From a candidate division Zixibacteria bacterium RBG-1 (GTDB lineage Bacteria; Zixibacteria; MSB-5A5; DSPP01; RBG-1), in assembly GCA_000447245.1 (NCBI GenBank), contig AUYT01000001.1:290825-354824 (forward strand): a DNA stretch of 64,000 nt, written 5' to 3'. The notes below the pieces were generated by a model. It was not told the origin of the DNA, searched no databases, and saw only the letters and a list, made by a program, of their open reading frames with translations. Made by a program: the position numbers and the translations under genes. Each line of letters opens with the position of its first letter. Position 1 is the stretch's first letter. Below, one piece after another: positions 9,534 through 19,173 of this stretch.

Positions 9534-11834
9534 TTATTTTCCCTCTTCCACTTCAGCCAACACCGACTCAAAGGGATTGAAGACAATCTCTTTAACTTCC
9601 ATCGGAACTGGCGGCAATTTTACTTCTACTTCCGGCTTATCCACCCAAACTCTAAAAACAGAATAACCTTCCTGCTTATACACCACCACCACCGGCACCT
9701 GCATTTTGAAATCCGGGGAGACATTTTCCTGCCTGACTTTTAGGGTAACCTCATATTTATCCGCCGCTTTTTGAGTGGAGTAAGAATAAACATATTTAGG
9801 AATTTCGATTCCATATACCCACTGCTTGAAAAACCAGTCCATATCCTCTCCAAAATGTTTTTCCACAATTTTCTGAAAATCAGAAGTGGAAGCGTTTTTG
9901 CCGTAGTATGTGGTTACAAAATCTTTCAGCATAGCGCTAAATTTGTCATCCGAGAAAGTTTTAAAATCCATCAGCATATTTCTTAGCATATGTAATACAA
10001 AAGCCCCTTTTTCATACACTAGGGTATAATAATCAAATGACCTTGAAGAATTCAGTCTTGAACCCAACCACAAAGGTCCGGCTTTGGTTCCATCGCTACC
10101 TCTTTTCGTATGACCCCCCACTATATTTCCCCGCCAGGATTTTAATTCTCCAAAAAATTTCTTATTGTCCTTCAGGGTGTTTTGAGCGAACCAAGCCCCA
10201 GAATATTCGGCGAATCCTTCCGAAAGCCACTGATCATGATAAGTGTTCCATCCCACCATATGTCCCCACCATTGGTGAGCCACTTCATGAGCTCTAAAAG
10301 ATTCTTCTTCGAATTTTTCTTCTGCTTGAAAAGTTAACCAAGAAAGATGCAAAAGCCCTGTGAAAGCTTGTCCATGAGAATAGGGGATTTCAGTAGCAAA
10401 AAGGTGGTCTAAAGGATATTTACCAAAAGAATTTTGAAAGAAGTTCAGACTGTTTAGGACATCGGCAGCCACTCTTTTTTTCATATTTGCTCCCGACTCA
10501 TAAACTAAAGCTAGCTTTCGGTGAAAATCGTCGTTCCAGTAAACTATTACCTCAGGCAATCCCTCTTTTTTCTCTTGGTAGATATCGAAATATCCTAAGT
10601 TAAAAGAGGCCATCTTGCTTGGAAAATCGTGTTTCCAATGAGTATATAAGTATCTACCCTCAGTCCATTCCTTTATTTTCTCCCCCACTGAGATAAACTT
10701 GTAATCTTTGGGAGTTTTAAAAGTTAAATCGTAGGTACTTCTAAGATTGAAACCATATCTGGGAAACCAAGCCACAGTAGATTCAATAAAAAACATGCCA
10801 AAGTAGTTTCTGTCTAATATTTCAGCAGAATCGCTAACTAAGAGTTTTTCCTCTTGATTAGCTTTTAAAGGGTAAGGGAAAACCGCTATGAAGCCATGTT
10901 CTCCCTTTTCAGCAATAAGGATTACTTGGCTAGGATCTTGTTCAGATTTCTTTTCTATCTCCACTCTGTAATCCATCCAAAAAGGGATTACTCGAATCCC
11001 ATCTACCAAAGGAATGAAGGTCAATTCACAGGTAGCCCTCATTTTTCCATTGGTTTCTAATTCTATTTCCATTTTATAATGCATGGGGTTAATTTCATCT
11101 TTTTCTTCCGGATTACCTTCTTTATAGTCACTTTCTTTATGAAATGAACACACCATATCAAATTCCGTATCCGCTAATTTCGGATTATCACGATATAAAG
11201 CTACTTCTTCAATATTCTTGGGATCAAAGATATAGAATAATCTGCGCTCATCTCTGGCCTTAATATCTGCGTAGAAAAATCCCGTAGCTAAACTCCCTTC
11301 CTCAATTTCCCCTGCAAAAAGCAAATCCTCCAAGGCCCGGGTATTTAAATTTTTGCCCAAAACTTTAAGGGCTCTTTTGCGGCTATCGCTATTAATATCT
11401 TTGGCTTTCCCCTCCACCTCGCCAGCCACAAATTGCAATTTAGATGTCAGTTCCTCAAAAGTACTGTCGGTGAATCTCAAATACAGCTCAGAGAATCTGG
11501 CGTTCAAGATTTCGGAGTCGGTAAACTTTTTTAACTGATACCTCTCTATTTCAGTCGGCGGAGTAAATTGAAAAATCCCTTCTCCAATGAAGACCAAACC
11601 GGTGGTTTTGCCTAAAACCGGTTGCAGAAAATAAATTTTGCCTTCAAGAAAATTAAAGGTGGCCACATTTTTTTTAAGAGTCAGATTCTGAACCTGGGCT
11701 ACCTGGTTGGGATACAATTCTAAATTTTTTAGCTGACGGTAAACCTCTTGACCGTCCGGGAGATTATTATCTTGAGCAGATGCAGTAACTATTAACAGTA
11801 AAATAAAAATGAGTGTAAATATATTTTTGAACAT
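9534..11834 (-). CDS. Secreted M1-family metallopeptidase
   Basis: The first ATG gives 766 residues with a signal peptide (MFKNIFTLIFILLLIV, then ASAQ) and a GGGGG-type ribosome binding site; a GTG four codons upstream is the alternative. The gluzincin zinc site is complete: HEVAHQWWGH with the third ligand Glu in LSEGFAEY 18 residues on. The usual exopeptidase motif GxMEN is not seen; GQAFTGLLHLS stands in that region, so substrate choice may differ from typical aminopeptidases. A long N-terminal region (about 250 residues) precedes the catalytic part. It is probably periplasmic or exported and involved in peptide use. It is a single-gene unit on the minus strand. Confidence 0.87.
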   Translation of the reverse strand: MFKNIFTLIFILLLIVTASAQDNNLPDGQEVYRQLKNLELYPNQVAQVQNLTLKKNVATFNFLEGKIYFLQPVLGKTTGLVFIGEGIFQFTPPTEIERYQLKKFTDSEILNARFSELYLRFTDSTFEELTSKLQFVAGEVEGKAKDINSDSRKRALKVLGKNLNTRALEDLLFAGEIEEGSLATGFFYADIKARDERRLFYIFDPKNIEEVALYRDNPKLADTEFDMVCSFHKESDYKEGNPEEKDEINPMHYKMEIELETNGKMRATCELTFIPLVDGIRVIPFWMDYRVEIEKKSEQDPSQVILIAEKGEHGFIAVFPYPLKANQEEKLLVSDSAEILDRNYFGMFFIESTVAWFPRYGFNLRSTYDLTFKTPKDYKFISVGEKIKEWTEGRYLYTHWKHDFPSKMASFNLGYFDIYQEKKEGLPEVIVYWNDDFHRKLALVYESGANMKKRVAADVLNSLNFFQNSFGKYPLDHLFATEIPYSHGQAFTGLLHLSWLTFQAEEKFEEESFRAHEVAHQWWGHMVGWNTYHDQWLSEGFAEYSGAWFAQNTLKDNKKFFGELKSWRGNIVGGHTKRGSDGTKAGPLWLGSRLNSSRSFDYYTLVYEKGAFVLHMLRNMLMDFKTFSDDKFSAMLKDFVTTYYGKNASTSDFQKIVEKHFGEDMDWFFKQWVYGIEIPKYVYSYSTQKAADKYEVTLKVRQENVSPDFKMQVPVVVVYKQEGYSVFRVWVDKPEVEVKLPPVPMEVKEIVFNPFESVLAEVEEGK

Positions 11835-11850
11835 ATAAACCCCCACAAAA

Positions 11851-11877
11851 ATTATAATAAAGTCAATTCCTTGTCAA
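11851..11877 (-). promoter_or_regulatory. Promoter of M1 peptidase gene
   Basis: On the minus strand TTGACA (11872-11877) and TATAAT (11851-11856) have a 15-base spacer. Both boxes are perfect but the spacing is short. They lie just upstream of the chosen ATG. Confidence 0.5.
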
Positions 11878-11909
11878 GAAGTATTGTGGTAATAAAGCAC
11901 CCAACAAAA

Positions 11910-11969
11910 GAGATTCTTCGTCCCGATTTATGGTTACACCATCCCGTAGGGGTCGGGACTCAGAATGAC
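11910..11969. repeat. GAGATTCTTCG...CAGAATGAC nested repeat, copy 1
   Basis: The unit runs from GAGATTCTTCGTCCCGA to TCGGGACTCAGAATGAC. The TCCCGA / TCGGGA palindrome is interrupted by a 26-base core that contains TGGTTACACCATCCCGTAGG. Other copies lie at 27522-27587, 60760-60820 and 61320-61380, with a core-less partial copy at about 13-46. Confidence 0.75.
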
Positions 11970-12055
11970 TAACCTTTCCCTAGGCCTCTCCTCAAAAGAG
12001 AGAGAATTTTTGCTTGTTTTTTCCAGCAAAATATATTATTTATATTTCAATTTGT

Positions 12056-13480
12056 ATGTCAATAAAATGGTTTTTGACTTTTTTAATTGGGCTAAGCTTA
12101 ATCAATCTTACTTGGGGAGGTGAAAAGAGTGTGACTGAAGTGGACTTCAAACAGATGACCAAGGAAGCCACTGCTATTTTGAGCAATCTTATAAAAATCA
12201 ATACGGTCAATCCCCCGGGAAATGAATTAGAAGTCATAAAATACGTTGCCAATATCTTAGACCAAGAAAAAATCCACTATGAAATTTTAGAATCAGCCCC
12301 GGGTAGAGGAAATCTGATAGCCCGCTTAAAGGGAAACGGCTCTAAACCCCCGCTGATGCTCATGGCTCACGTGGACGTGGTGGGGGTAGAAAAAGATAAA
12401 TGGAAAACTGACCCTTTCGGAGGTGAAATCAAAGATGGATATTTATACGGTCGAGGAGCCATTGATGATAAAGGAATGGGAGTGGCTGAATTAGTGGTTC
12501 TTCTTCAATTAAAAAGAGGAAATGTTCCTTTAGCACGAGATGTAATCTTGCTTTTGGAAGCAGACGAAGAAGCGGGAGGGAAGTTTGGAATCGAATGGTT
12601 GGTGGAAAATCATTTAGATAAAATAAAGGCAGAATTTGTCCTTAACGAAGGCGGCAGAATCATCACGGAACCGAATAATAGCAAAAATGTCGAATTTATA
12701 GGAGTACAAAATACTGAAAAAGTTCCTTACAATGTTAGATTAGTAGCCAGTGGAACTTCCGGACATGCCTCGGTTCCTCTGAAAGATAACTGCATTTTCG
12801 CTTTGTCGAAAGCTTTGGAAAAGCTGTCCAACTGGCAACCACCGGTAAAATTAAATCCTACGACCAAAGTTTTTTTCAAGGGTTTAGCCAAGAATGAAAA
12901 GTTTCCCAAATCATTTTTTTTGAGCAATATCGAAACACCCATAATTGGAAAATTTTGTGCTGACAGAGTTGCTAATTCTGACCCGATTTTAAATTCCACC
13001 ATGAGAAGTTCTATTTCACCAACTCTTCTGGAGGGTGGAATTAGAAGCAATGTGATTCCCTCCCAAGCCGAAGTGAATTTGAATGTTCGTTTGCTACCAG
13101 AAGAGAATATAAAAGATTTTGTTCAGCAACTCCAAGAAGTTATCGGGGATGACCCCCGAGTCAAAATCGAATATGACACCTCACCTCATCCGCATACGCC
13201 GGCTTCACCTACAGATAATGAGTTGTTCAGAGCTATGGAAAAAGTGGGGAAAAAACTTTCACCGGAAGCGGTCACAGTTCCTCTGATGTCCACCGGTGCC
13301 ACGGATGCTTCTCACTTACGAGCCAAAGGGATTCCGGCTTATGGAATTTTGCCTTTTCCTTTAGATGATAATGATTTAGGGAGAATGCACGGGCATGATG
13401 AGAGATTGCATTTAGATGATTTGGAATATGGAATAAGATATTTATATGAGGTGGTGAGTTTGGTAGCCAAGGGAAATTGA
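12056..13480 (+). CDS. Secreted M20-family metallopeptidase
   Basis: A 474-residue dinuclear zinc peptidase of the M20/M25/M40 type. The ATG at 12056 gives a clean signal peptide (MSIKWFLTFLIGLSLI, then NLTWG); the open frame extends upstream to a TTG. The first metal site is AHVDVV, the bridging Asp lies in GRGAIDDKGMG, and the catalytic Glu pair in EADEEAGG. A bacterial dimerisation domain follows (about residues 210-350). Family members release amino acids from peptides or hydrolyse acyl-amino acids; the substrate cannot be read from sequence. With the divergent M1 peptidase it may serve peptide scavenging. No strong ribosome binding site is visible. Confidence 0.87.
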   Translation: MSIKWFLTFLIGLSLINLTWGGEKSVTEVDFKQMTKEATAILSNLIKINTVNPPGNELEVIKYVANILDQEKIHYEILESAPGRGNLIARLKGNGSKPPLMLMAHVDVVGVEKDKWKTDPFGGEIKDGYLYGRGAIDDKGMGVAELVVLLQLKRGNVPLARDVILLLEADEEAGGKFGIEWLVENHLDKIKAEFVLNEGGRIITEPNNSKNVEFIGVQNTEKVPYNVRLVASGTSGHASVPLKDNCIFALSKALEKLSNWQPPVKLNPTTKVFFKGLAKNEKFPKSFFLSNIETPIIGKFCADRVANSDPILNSTMRSSISPTLLEGGIRSNVIPSQAEVNLNVRLLPEENIKDFVQQLQEVIGDDPRVKIEYDTSPHPHTPASPTDNELFRAMEKVGKKLSPEAVTVPLMSTGATDASHLRAKGIPAYGILPFPLDDNDLGRMHGHDERLHLDDLEYGIRYLYEVVSLVAKGN

Positions 13481-13564
13481 GTTAAAATTTAGGTTAAGCG
13501 TGACGTTATAATAGTAGATATTTTGAGGTCTTAAGATAGAAAAAAACTTAGCAGGAGAGAAAAA

Positions 13565-15712
13565 ATGTCAGCCAAAAATTCAGTAACTGCACCAATCGAA
13601 AGGGAAGAAAAAAACTTAGTTCTTTCCAAAGCAGAGCTGGAAAAAGCTTTTCGCTTGATGTACACTTCCAGAGCCATCGACAAAAGAGAAAAAATTCTGA
13701 AAGCTCAGGCCAAACTTTATTTCCAGATGTCCGGCTCCGGGCATGAAGGTATTTTAGTAGCAGCCGGGATGCAATTAAAACCAGGCTACGATTATATCTT
13801 AGGTTATTATCGGGATAAAGCTTTGGCTTTGTGCTACGGCTCCGATGCCTACGAAATCTTTTTAGACGGAATGGCCGCGGCTTCAGCTCCCAATACCGGG
13901 GGCAGGCAGATGCCTTATCACTTTGCCAACCCCAAGAAAAATGTCTTACCCTTTTCTTCTCCGGTGGGGTCCCAGTTTTTAAGAGCCACCGGGGCCGCCA
14001 TGGCAGGCCGTCTGTATGCTCAAATTAAAGAAATCTCTGGCCGAGAAAAGTTTTATCATGAAGATGAAGTGGTCTTGGTCTGTGGCGGAGATGGAGCCAC
14101 CTCCGAAGGGGAGTTTTGGGAATCTTTAAACCGCTCCTGTATTAAATTGGGGAACTCTTATTTACCTATTATCTTTTTAATCGAAGATAACCAATATGCC
14201 ATTTCAGTCCCCTTGGAAGCCCAGACAGCCGGTGGAAACATTTCTAAATTAGTAAAAGGATTTGAGCCGATCATGCTGGTCAGAGAAGTAGATGGGTGTG
14301 ATTTTGTACAGAGTTACCAGGTGATGCAAGAAGTTATCTCGCATGTGCGGAAAAATCATTCCCCGGCTTTAGTGCATGCCCATGTGATTCGCATGGATTC
14401 TCACTCTGAATCCGATAGACAGGAAGATTACCGCCCCAAAGAGGAATTAGAACAGGACAAGAAAAATGATCCCCTGGCAAGATTAGAAAAATATTTACTG
14501 GAGAAGCGTTGGTTTTCTCCAGACCAATTGGAACAGATCAAAAACCAGATTGAAAAAGAGACCGAAGAGGCGGCAGAAAAAGCGCTCTTAGAGCCAAAAG
14601 CTGACCCCAAAACTATTTACAACTTCGTCTATTCCCCCACAGTCGACCCCACCTCCAGCAAATTTGCAACCGAACCCAAATTTGAAGGGCAACCCTTGAC
14701 TTTGGCAGGCATGATTAATAAGACCTTGATGGATGAGATGGAAAGAAATCCCAAAATTGTGGTGGCTGGTGAAGATGTGGCTGATTGCAGCAAAGAAGCT
14801 CAAATGGACAAAGTTCCCGGCAAAGGAGGGGTGTTCAAAGTCACCAAAAATTTACAGAGAAAATTCGGCTCTGCCAGAGTTTTCAACACCCCTTTGGCTG
14901 AAGCTGCCATTGTGGGAACCGGAGTAGGAATGGGCTATCGAGGAATCAAATATGTGGGTGAAATTCAATTTATCGATTACATCTGGCCAGCCATGAATCA
15001 GATTCATGATGAACTGGCCTTGACCAGATGGAAGAGCAACAACAACTGGTCAGCCCCGATTGTGATTCGCACCACTTACGGAGGATACTTGGGAGGTGGC
15101 TCTACTTATCATTCCCAGACCCGAGAGTCGATTTTCTGCCATATCCCGGGTTTGAGAGTGGTTTTACCCTCCACCGGCTTAGATGCCTGTGGACTTTTGA
15201 GAACCGCCATTCGCTGTGAGGACCCGGTTTTATTTTTGGAGCATAAAAAGCTTTATTTTGCGGTGGAAGGGCGTTCACCTTACCCGGGGCCGGATTTTAT
15301 GATTCCTTTTGGGAAGGGGTCGATAAGAAAATCCGGTAAAGATGTCTCGATTATAACTTATGGGATTCTGACCTGGAAATCTCTGCAAGCGGCTGAAACG
15401 CTTTCCAAAGAAGGGATTGATGTAGAAGTGATCGACCTTAGAACTGTCAATCCAGTGGACTGGGGGATGATTTTCGACTCGGTTAAAAAGACTGGAAAAG
15501 TGGTGGTGGTTTACGAAGATACCCGGTTCTGCGGGTATGGAGCAGAAATTGCAGCAGAAATCGCTGAAAAATGTTTTGAATATTTAGATGCCCCGGTAAC
15601 CAGGGTGGCTTCAGAAGATCTGTTTGTGGCTTATTGCCCGGCTTTGGAAGAGGAGATTTTGCCGGAGGTGCATGATATTGTGAAGGCGGTGAAAGAGGTG
15701 GTGAATTATTGA
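13565..15712 (+). CDS. 2-oxoacid dehydrogenase E1, fused alpha and beta subunits
   Basis: This 715-residue protein joins the E1 alpha chain (about residues 20-350) and beta chain (about 380-715), which are separate genes in many bacteria. The alpha part has the thiamine diphosphate motif GDGATSEGEF running to EDNQYAIS. The beta part has VAGEDVADCS and FNTPLAEAAIVGTGVGMGYRG. E1 carries out thiamine-dependent decarboxylation of a 2-oxoacid and passes the acyl group to lipoyl-E2. Length and motifs fit branched-chain or pyruvate types; the substrate is uncertain. E2 and E3 genes are not in the window. An AGCAGGAGAG ribosome binding site precedes the ATG and a TATAAT box lies at 13507-13512. A degraded copy of its last ~60 bases lies 4.7 kb downstream. 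Confidence 0.9.
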   Translation: MSAKNSVTAPIEREEKNLVLSKAELEKAFRLMYTSRAIDKREKILKAQAKLYFQMSGSGHEGILVAAGMQLKPGYDYILGYYRDKALALCYGSDAYEIFLDGMAAASAPNTGGRQMPYHFANPKKNVLPFSSPVGSQFLRATGAAMAGRLYAQIKEISGREKFYHEDEVVLVCGGDGATSEGEFWESLNRSCIKLGNSYLPIIFLIEDNQYAISVPLEAQTAGGNISKLVKGFEPIMLVREVDGCDFVQSYQVMQEVISHVRKNHSPALVHAHVIRMDSHSESDRQEDYRPKEELEQDKKNDPLARLEKYLLEKRWFSPDQLEQIKNQIEKETEEAAEKALLEPKADPKTIYNFVYSPTVDPTSSKFATEPKFEGQPLTLAGMINKTLMDEMERNPKIVVAGEDVADCSKEAQMDKVPGKGGVFKVTKNLQRKFGSARVFNTPLAEAAIVGTGVGMGYRGIKYVGEIQFIDYIWPAMNQIHDELALTRWKSNNNWSAPIVIRTTYGGYLGGGSTYHSQTRESIFCHIPGLRVVLPSTGLDACGLLRTAIRCEDPVLFLEHKKLYFAVEGRSPYPGPDFMIPFGKGSIRKSGKDVSIITYGILTWKSLQAAETLSKEGIDVEVIDLRTVNPVDWGMIFDSVKKTGKVVVVYEDTRFCGYGAEIAAEIAEKCFEYLDAPVTRVASEDLFVAYCPALEEEILPEVHDIVKAVKEVVNY

Positions 15713-15721
15713 GATTAGAAC

Positions 15722-17172
15722 TCAAACAATAACTACTGGCAGCGAAGGAAAAGCCACTTTCCCCATCGTCTGTTTCGCAAGTTTTAGGTTTAATTTTATT
15801 TTCTCATTTTTTAAGGGGAATTTGTCATAAGTATATATTTTTAATGCTTCCTCATAGGCCCTAATAGCTCTGGTCAGATTCTCCTCTTTATCTCGAACTT
15901 CTGAAAGATAGAGATAGGCATTGCCAAGATTATTTTGAGTTGTTGCATAGTAGATAGTATATTTCTCTCTCGGTCTAATTTTCAGAGCTTCTTCATACGC
16001 GATAATGGCTCTGTTCAGATTCCCCTCTTTATCTTGAATTTCCGATAGACGTGCGTAGGCATTGCCAAGATTATTCTGGGTTGACGAATAGTCAATAGGA
16101 AAATCCTCAATTGTTCTAATTTTTAAAGCCTCTTTATAAGCTCTAATTGCCCTGTTGGGGTTTTCGTGCTTATCTTGAACTTCTGAAAGACCCGCGTAGG
16201 CACTCCCGAGATTATGTTGAGATTCAGCGTAGTAAATGGGATATTTCTCGGTTCTAATTTTCAGGGCATCTTTAAAAGCCCTAATTGCTTTAACCAGATT
16301 TTCCATCTTATCCCGAAGATCTGAAAGACTCAAATAGGCACTGCCGAGATTATTTTGCGTTGTAGCATAATCGAGAGAATGTTTCTCCATCGTATGCACC
16401 TTCAAGGCCTCTTTATGAGCAGTTATAGCTTTGGTTAGATTCTCCTCTTTATTTGCAACTTCTGAAAGACCTAGGTAGGCATTGCCTAGATTGCTTTAGC
16501 TAGGTATTCTCCCATCTCTCGAACCTTGGAAAGACCTGAATAAGCATTGCCGAGATTATTCTGCGTTGCCGCATACTCAATACGGTATTTTTTATAAGTA
16601 AATATTTTTAAAGCCTCTTGATAAGCACTAATTGCTTTAGCTAGATTTTCTTCTTTATCTCGAACTTGGGAAAGCCCAGAGTAAGCAATTCCAAGATTAT
16701 TCTGCACTAAGGCATACTCGGGACGGTATTTTTTTATAGTGTATACTTTCAGGGCCTCTTGAAAAGCCACAATTGCTTTATTTAGATTATCCTTCTTATT
16801 GCTTATGAGGGCTAATTCTGAGTAGCATACACCCTGCTTATTTTTGACACGGCCATATAGTTCGGCTTCCTTTTTTTCAGATATTGACTTCGAGACTTCA
16901 TTATATATAATTAGTGCATCTTCTACCATATTTTTTTCTAAGAGGCTGTCTGCTTCATTTGTAAGACTTAGGAGTTTTAATTTGGCAATCTGCTCTGATT
17001 TTTTTTGAGGTCTGTATTGCCAAAAATAATAGAGTAAACTTCCTGCTAAAACGGCTATTAGAAGCCCGGTCGCTACCTTAGATACCCAGCCTTTTATATT
17101 TAATTTTTTCTTTGGCTCTTCTTCGATAGTATTTGAATCGCCGGGGCTTAAATCGTCTTTGTCAACGGGCAT
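15722..17172 (-). pseudogene. Membrane-anchored TPR protein gene, broken by an internal deletion
   Basis: Two adjacent reading frames (17172-16486 and 16405-15722) belong to one gene. The first encodes an acidic head, a membrane segment (TGLLIAVLAGSLLYYFW, about residues 36-52) and TPR-like units of 47 residues with NNLGxAYxxLS and EALKI. The frame then hits a stop in the middle of a unit, while another frame resumes at LGNAYLGLSEVA and continues the array. The join lacks 25 codons of a unit plus one base, about 76 bases, with AAT shared at the ends. This fits slippage between repeats. It could instead be a repeat collapse during assembly. If real, the product stops after about three units. 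It ends close to the converging E1 gene. Confidence 0.75.
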
Positions 17173-17579
17173 TTATTCTCACTCTGTGACAAGTCGGGAA
17201 TGATCCCGACCTACGAAACTAATTCCTCGACTTCGCTCGGGGTAAACCTTATCTCTCTTTAGGGGATAGGCAATCTCAGTGGGCCTATTCTATGTTTGTT
17301 ATAATTCAATTTATGGCAAAAAACTGGTTTGTCAACCACAATTAACAGGAATTTTAAGCAATTTATTCAGCTTAGCATCAGATTTCTCTTGAGTCAGTAG
17401 ACCCAGCTTGTCCCTACAGGATGGTGTAACCTATCTCAAGCTGGGAAAATCAAATTTAATCCCACGTTGTCCTCAACGTGGGTCTACGAGCTTTTCCCCA
17501 CCATGACAGGTCGGGAATGATCCCGACCTACCCGCCTGCGTCGGGCAGGCGAAAATAGATAAAATTCAGAAGATTTTCC
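17173..17579. other. Palindrome-rich intergenic region
   Basis: No gene is supported. Several perfect hairpins are present: GTCGGGAATGATCCCGAC at about 17190-17207 and again at about 17513-17530, CCCACGTT with AACGTGGG at about 17461-17482, and CCCAGCTTG with CAAGCTGGG around a GGTGTAACC unit. Confidence 0.55.
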
Positions 17580-17624
17580 TTGACTAATTGATAATAGTTA
17601 CCGATATTGTGAAAAAGTTCACAA
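17580..17624 (+). promoter_or_regulatory. Promoter with perfect Rex operator for the cytochrome operon
   Basis: TTGACT at 17580-17585 and GATATT at 17603-17608 have a 17-base spacer. TTGTGAAAAAGTTCACAA at 17607-17624 matches the Rex operator consensus TTGTGAA-N4-TTCACAA at every defined position. It overlaps the -10 box and the expected transcription start, so Rex binding should block transcription. Confidence 0.85.
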
Positions 17625-17680
17625 AGTTGAGGAATCTGGGTTTTGTGGGACAGAAACAGAAGAAGTAAAGGGGAAATTTT

Positions 17681-18424
17681 ATGAAAAATCTGTTGCCAAA
17701 ATTACCGGAGCACATCTTCAGACTTTTCTTGGTCTTTCTGGTCTTTTTGGGAGTAATATTATTAGTAAGATTTTTCATCCCGAATTCATTCAGAGAGCAC
17801 AAAGTACAAATAGCTTCAACTGTGGAAAGAGAGAAAGCCCGGGAGATAAAATTTGCCGGCACTTCTGCCTGCGCGGTCTGCCACGAAGAGCAGTATAATA
17901 TAAAAAAGAATGGCTATCACAAGAATCTTTCCTGTGAGACTTGCCATGGCCCGGCTCAAGGACATACCGAAAATCCTACTGAAATAAAGCCCCCGGCACC
18001 TCGAGACCGAAAATTCTGTCCGGTCTGCCATGCTTACAATGCTTCCCGACCCATCGGTTTTCCCCAGATCAATCCGGTAGCTCACAATCCCTTACAACCC
18101 TGTATCACCTGCCACGAGCCGCATGATCCCAAACCTCCTGAAACTCCCAGGGAATGCAAAGCCTGTCATGGGGAATTCGAGCGGACCAAAGAGGTCTCTC
18201 CCCATGTTTTGCTGAAATGCACCACCTGTCATGTTACCCCAGCTTTGCATAAAGTAACCCCCTGGAGCGTCCGACCCTCCAAACCGACCACCAGGGAATT
18301 TTGCGGCAGATGTCACGGTCAGGAGTCTACCGTAGCCAAAACAGCCAAGGTGGATATGGCCAGCCACGGAGAAAAATATGTCTGCTGGCAGTGCCATTAT
18401 CCTCATGCCCCGGAGGTGAGATAA
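17681..18424 (+). CDS. Membrane-anchored octaheme c-type cytochrome
   Basis: The 247-residue protein has an N-terminal membrane segment (about residues 11-33) and eight CxxCH heme sites at residues 64, 85, 113, 141, 159, 180, 208 and 235. The heme part is expected in the periplasm. Compactness (eight hemes in about 185 residues) and the anchor suggest an electron-transfer subunit, not an enzyme such as hydroxylamine oxidoreductase. A GGGGAAA ribosome binding site precedes the ATG. The stop overlaps the next ATG by one base (TAATG), so it is the first gene of a tightly coupled three-gene operon with an Fe-S protein and an NrfD-type quinone protein. A perfect Rex operator covers the promoter. 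Confidence 0.92.
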   Translation: MKNLLPKLPEHIFRLFLVFLVFLGVILLVRFFIPNSFREHKVQIASTVEREKAREIKFAGTSACAVCHEEQYNIKKNGYHKNLSCETCHGPAQGHTENPTEIKPPAPRDRKFCPVCHAYNASRPIGFPQINPVAHNPLQPCITCHEPHDPKPPETPRECKACHGEFERTKEVSPHVLLKCTTCHVTPALHKVTPWSVRPSKPTTREFCGRCHGQESTVAKTAKVDMASHGEKYVCWQCHYPHAPEVR

Positions 18425-19173
18425 TGGATAGAAGGAATTTTTTGAGAAAGACTTTATCTTTTATTATTTCAGTGGGTGCCTTGGGCTCCTTGAAAGAAAT
18501 CTTGAACATCATTCCGGCTATAGCGGAAGTTAAGAACGGTGAGCTGACCAAGCCGGTTTACGGGATGGGGATTCAGATCGATAAATGTATCGGGTGCGGC
18601 AGATGTGTGGAGGCCTGCAAGATTGAAAATGATGTTCCCCAGGAGCCGTTTTTCTTCCGGACCTGGGTGGAAAAATATGTGATTAAAAAAGATGGAACTG
18701 TGATAGTGCAAAACATCGCCAATGAAACCGGAGCTGAAACAGTCCCGGAAAAAGATATTTTGAGATCCTTCTTTGTGCCGAAACTTTGTAACCAATGTGC
18801 CAATCCTCCTTGTGTCCAGGTCTGTCCAGTTGGAGCTACCTTCAGCACCGAAGAAGGGGTGGTTCTGGTAGATGAGAAGCGCTGTATCGGATGCCGCTAC
18901 TGCATTCAGGCCTGTCCTTATGGCGCCCGTTACCTGCATCCTACCAAAAAAACCGCCGACAAATGCACTTTCTGCTATCACCGCATTGAAAAAGGACTTT
19001 TGCCGGCTTGCGTTGAAGTCTGTCCTACTCAAGCCCGGATTTTTGGGGATTTAAAGAGTATGGCTTCCCCCTTGGTCAGATTCAAGCGAATGAACAAGCT
19101 GCATGTTCTTAAACCGTATCTCAATACCGAGCCGAAAGTTTCTTATGCTGATTTGGATGGGGAGGTCAGATGA
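18424..19173 (+). CDS. Four-cluster 4Fe-4S protein, NrfC/HybA-like
   Basis: The chosen ATG gives 249 residues and overlaps the cytochrome stop. The N terminus MDRRNFLRKTLSFIIS looks like a twin-arginine export signal. Sixteen cysteines form four cubane-cluster motifs: CIGCGRCVEAC, CNQCANPPCVQVC, CIGCRYCIQAC, and CTFC with CVEVC. This layout is typical of the electron-wire subunit that links a quinone-reactive NrfD protein to a partner, probably on the periplasmic face. Here the partner would be the octaheme cytochrome; no molybdopterin subunit is adjacent. Its stop overlaps the next start (ATGA), which indicates translational coupling. Confidence 0.93.
   Translation: MDRRNFLRKTLSFIISVGALGSLKEILNIIPAIAEVKNGELTKPVYGMGIQIDKCIGCGRCVEACKIENDVPQEPFFFRTWVEKYVIKKDGTVIVQNIANETGAETVPEKDILRSFFVPKLCNQCANPPCVQVCPVGATFSTEEGVVLVDEKRCIGCRYCIQACPYGARYLHPTKKTADKCTFCYHRIEKGLLPACVEVCPTQARIFGDLKSMASPLVRFKRMNKLHVLKPYLNTEPKVSYADLDGEVR

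Noticed and set aside
18469-19032. 187-codon minus-strand frame across the Fe-S protein gene
   Set aside because: Antisense to sixteen conserved cysteines of the Fe-S protein; no start signals.
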